14,808 nucleotides of DNA from Acholeplasmataceae bacterium UBA6190 (GTDB lineage Bacteria; Bacillota_I; Bacilli_A; Acholeplasmatales; Acholeplasmataceae). The position numbers were made by a program, and so were the translations under genes. Of the stretch, positions 13,687 through 14,808 are shown one piece after another. Each line of letters begins with the position of its first letter. Position 1 is the stretch's first letter. The notes beneath the pieces were generated by a model, which was given only the letters and a program-made list of their open reading frames with translations, was not told where the DNA came from and did not search any database. The stretch lies in the NCBI GenBank assembly GCA_002422045.1, contig DITG01000132.1, forward strand, positions 1 through 14,808. Reading direction: 5' to 3'.

Positions 13687-13791
13687 GGGTGGATTGGCCT
13701 CAATCAAAAAGAAAATAGTCTTTCTTTATTGATGATCTTCGAATCTACCCCGCCCGAAACATAGATCAAATCATCATTCATCACGCAATTT
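13657..13791 (-). ncRNA. structured leader or small RNA upstream of the SPFH operon
   Basis: About 135 nt between a TATAAT box and a terminator contain no convincing ORF. Three elements are visible on the minus strand. (a) GCGGG near 13753-13749 can pair with CCCGC at 13689-13685, extended by GATT/AATC. (b) Inside it, 13733-13721 and 13714-13703 form a 12-bp hairpin with one bulge and a 6-nt loop. (c) The terminator follows. Element (a) shares two bases with the 5' arm of the terminator, so the two may compete, as in an attenuator. It matches no riboswitch consensus I know. Confidence 0.5.
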
Positions 13792-13797
13792 AATTAC

Positions 13798-13826
13798 ATT
13801 ATAACGCATGTGCATCAAAAATACCA
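13798..13826 (-). promoter_or_regulatory. probable promoter for the SPFH leader and operon
   Basis: A perfect TATAAT lies at 13798-13803 on the minus strand. The -35 position at 17 nt spacing reads TGGTAT, which is weak, so the -10 carries the call. An alternative sigma factor cannot be excluded. Confidence 0.5.
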
Positions 13827-13858
13827 TGAAATATTTGAAAATGTCCAAAAAGAATCAA

Positions 13859-13881
13859 AAAAGATGACCCCAAAGGGGTCA
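13859..13881 (-). terminator. intrinsic terminator of the NqrF-like gene
   Basis: TGACCCC (minus strand, 13881-13875) pairs with GGGGTCA (13871-13865) around a TTT loop, followed by TCTTTTTTG. It starts about 10 nt past the stop codon at 13891. Confidence 0.93.
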
Positions 13882-13890
13882 CCTATCTGA

Positions 13891-14808
13891 TCAGCTGAAT
13901 GAATCGTAGAATACATTTTCTTGCTTGACTTGATGTCTATTTAAAACCTTGATACACGCATTGATCATACCCGGAGATCCACACAGGTAAGCCTCTGCTT
14001 CTGACAAATCTTTCGTGTTTCGATCAACAACATCGGTGATTAATCCAACCTGACCTGTCCAATTGTCTTCCGGTTTGGGTTCTGAAAGTGCAGGAATGTA
14101 TTCGAAGTTTGGAAATTCTTTCGATAACTGTTCAAACTCTTCGGTGTAATATAAATCTCTTTTTGACTTAGCGCCAAAGAAATACTTCACTTTTCGTGGC
14201 ATGCCTTGATCTCTTAAGTAATACAGAATCGAACGAATCGGTGCTTTACCAGAACCACCCGCGATGCAAATCATTTCACGTTCCGAATCTTCTTGGAGAT
14301 AGAAGTCTCCATAAGGTCCAGTCAATATGATCTTATCACCAACTTGTAAAGCTTTATGGACAAACGTCGTTGCCTGTCCATTCGGTACCTGTCTGATGAT
14401 CATCTCAATTTGATTGTTGTACTTGGGGTGAGATGCGATCGAATAAGCTCTGATCACATCGATACCAGGCACTTTGATCTGTGCGTATTGTCCTGGTTTG
14501 AAATGCATTTCTTTAGGACTGATGAGTTCGAAACGAACCAGTTTGATATCATAAGTCAAATCTTCGATGTACGCTACCTTGGTTTTATATTCCTTGGCAT
14601 TGAGCAATTCTTTTGGAATCGCAATCTTCAAATTGTCTCTGACTTTGACCTGACAAGATAGACGTATGCCGTCTTCTTTCTCTTTCTGACTCAAGAATGG
14701 TAATTCGGTTGGCTTGATTTCTCCGCCGCCTTCGATGAGTTGGAACTTGCAAAAACCACAAGTCGCTTTCCCCCCACATGCTGAAGGTATGAATATCTTA
14801 TGTGATGA
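13891..14808 (-). CDS. NqrF-type 2Fe-2S/FAD/NAD(P)H oxidoreductase, 5' end outside window
   Basis: This electron-transfer flavoprotein takes electrons from NADH through FAD to a 2Fe-2S centre. The frame is open to the window end, so 305 C-terminal residues are visible and the start is missing. The plant-type ferredoxin ligands are seen: C11-x5-C17-x2-C20 (SACGGKATCGFCKF) and C52 (RLSCQV), with the NqrF-like GGGEIKPTEL between. Then come the FAD motif RAYSIASHP (from 120), the NADH motif AGGSGKAPIRS (183-193), CGSPGM (276-281) and a C-terminal ENVFYDSF. NqrF itself also has an N-terminal membrane helix, which would lie beyond the window. No NqrA-E or Rnf gene is visible, so it could be part of Na+-NQR or a stand-alone reductase. 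A TTG at 14694 is in frame but would cut off three cluster ligands, so it is not the start. Confidence 0.9.
   Translation of the reverse strand, partial: SSHKIFIPSACGGKATCGFCKFQLIEGGGEIKPTELPFLSQKEKEDGIRLSCQVKVRDNLKIAIPKELLNAKEYKTKVAYIEDLTYDIKLVRFELISPKEMHFKPGQYAQIKVPGIDVIRAYSIASHPKYNNQIEMIIRQVPNGQATTFVHKALQVGDKIILTGPYGDFYLQEDSEREMICIAGGSGKAPIRSILYYLRDQGMPRKVKYFFGAKSKRDLYYTEEFEQLSKEFPNFEYIPALSEPKPEDNWTGQVGLITDVVDRNTKDLSEAEAYLCGSPGMINACIKVLNRHQVKQENVFYDSFS

Noticed and set aside
13623..13703. 5' extension of the SPFH gene to an in-frame ATG at 13703
   Set aside because: The extension would run through the terminator hairpin and T-tract at 13657-13686. It has no good SD, and its residues do not look like the family; TTG at 13622 has AGAAAGG.
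14585..14779. 64-codon minus-strand frame near the right edge, and the TTG start at 14694
   Set aside because: The first is a shadow frame with an Arg-rich random product. The TTG start would remove three of the four 2Fe-2S Cys ligands, which continue in frame to the window end.

Overview
The window is 14.8 kb of dense, moderately AT-rich bacterial DNA. Genes have strong AGGAGG-type ribosome binding sites, sigma-A-like promoters and intrinsic terminators. UGA appears to be a stop codon (it ends the genes at 8710, 10563 and 13891) and Trp is read from UGG, so the code is standard rather than the Mycoplasma one. Gene content suggests a fermentative, low-GC Bacillota or a deep Mollicutes-related lineage (for example Acholeplasma/Izemoplasma-like or Erysipelotrichia-like). 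That placement is inference; there is no rRNA or tRNA marker here.

Layout. (1) 1-1609, minus strand: an ascorbate-type PTS IIA protein and UlaG (L-ascorbate-6-phosphate lactonase) under a good promoter. The window begins with a perfect 25-bp fold-back that overlaps the 3' end of the IIA gene and may be a contig-end artefact. (2) 1683-3317, plus strand: a divergent pair, a two-TM helical protein and a DeoR-family repressor, behind a promoter overlapped by the palindrome GTAAACGTTTAC. A bidirectional terminator (3336-3362) closes this unit and the opposing one. (3) 3360-8005, minus strand: a four-gene operon of tryptophanase, an HTH-PrsW-like intramembrane protease, butyrate kinase and phosphate butyryltransferase. 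Its genes are 8-13 nt apart, and a cre-like site lies next to the tnaA promoter. It joins Trp breakdown (indole, pyruvate, ammonia) to ATP-yielding acyl-CoA fermentation, with a putative regulatory protease in the middle. (4) 8138-8584, minus: thioredoxin-type arsenate reductase. (5) 8710-10913, minus: two unrecognised membrane proteins, the second with a large probably extracytoplasmic domain and its ribosome binding site buried in a hairpin. (6) 11071-13803, minus: an SPFH/double-zinc-ribbon protein, a four-TM protein, a zinc-ribbon/TM protein and a DUF975 membrane protein. They are preceded by a structured leader with its own terminator. The set recalls the Bacillus YdjG-YdjH-YdjI membrane-stress module, but no PspA is in view. 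(7) 13891-14808, minus: the C-terminal 305 residues of an NqrF-type 2Fe-2S/FAD/NADH oxidoreductase, cut by the window end.

The best candidates for something undescribed are the SPFH/zinc-ribbon/DUF975 operon with its attenuator-like leader, and the tnaA-prsW-buk-ptb operon. No CRISPR array, insertion sequence, tRNA or rRNA was seen.
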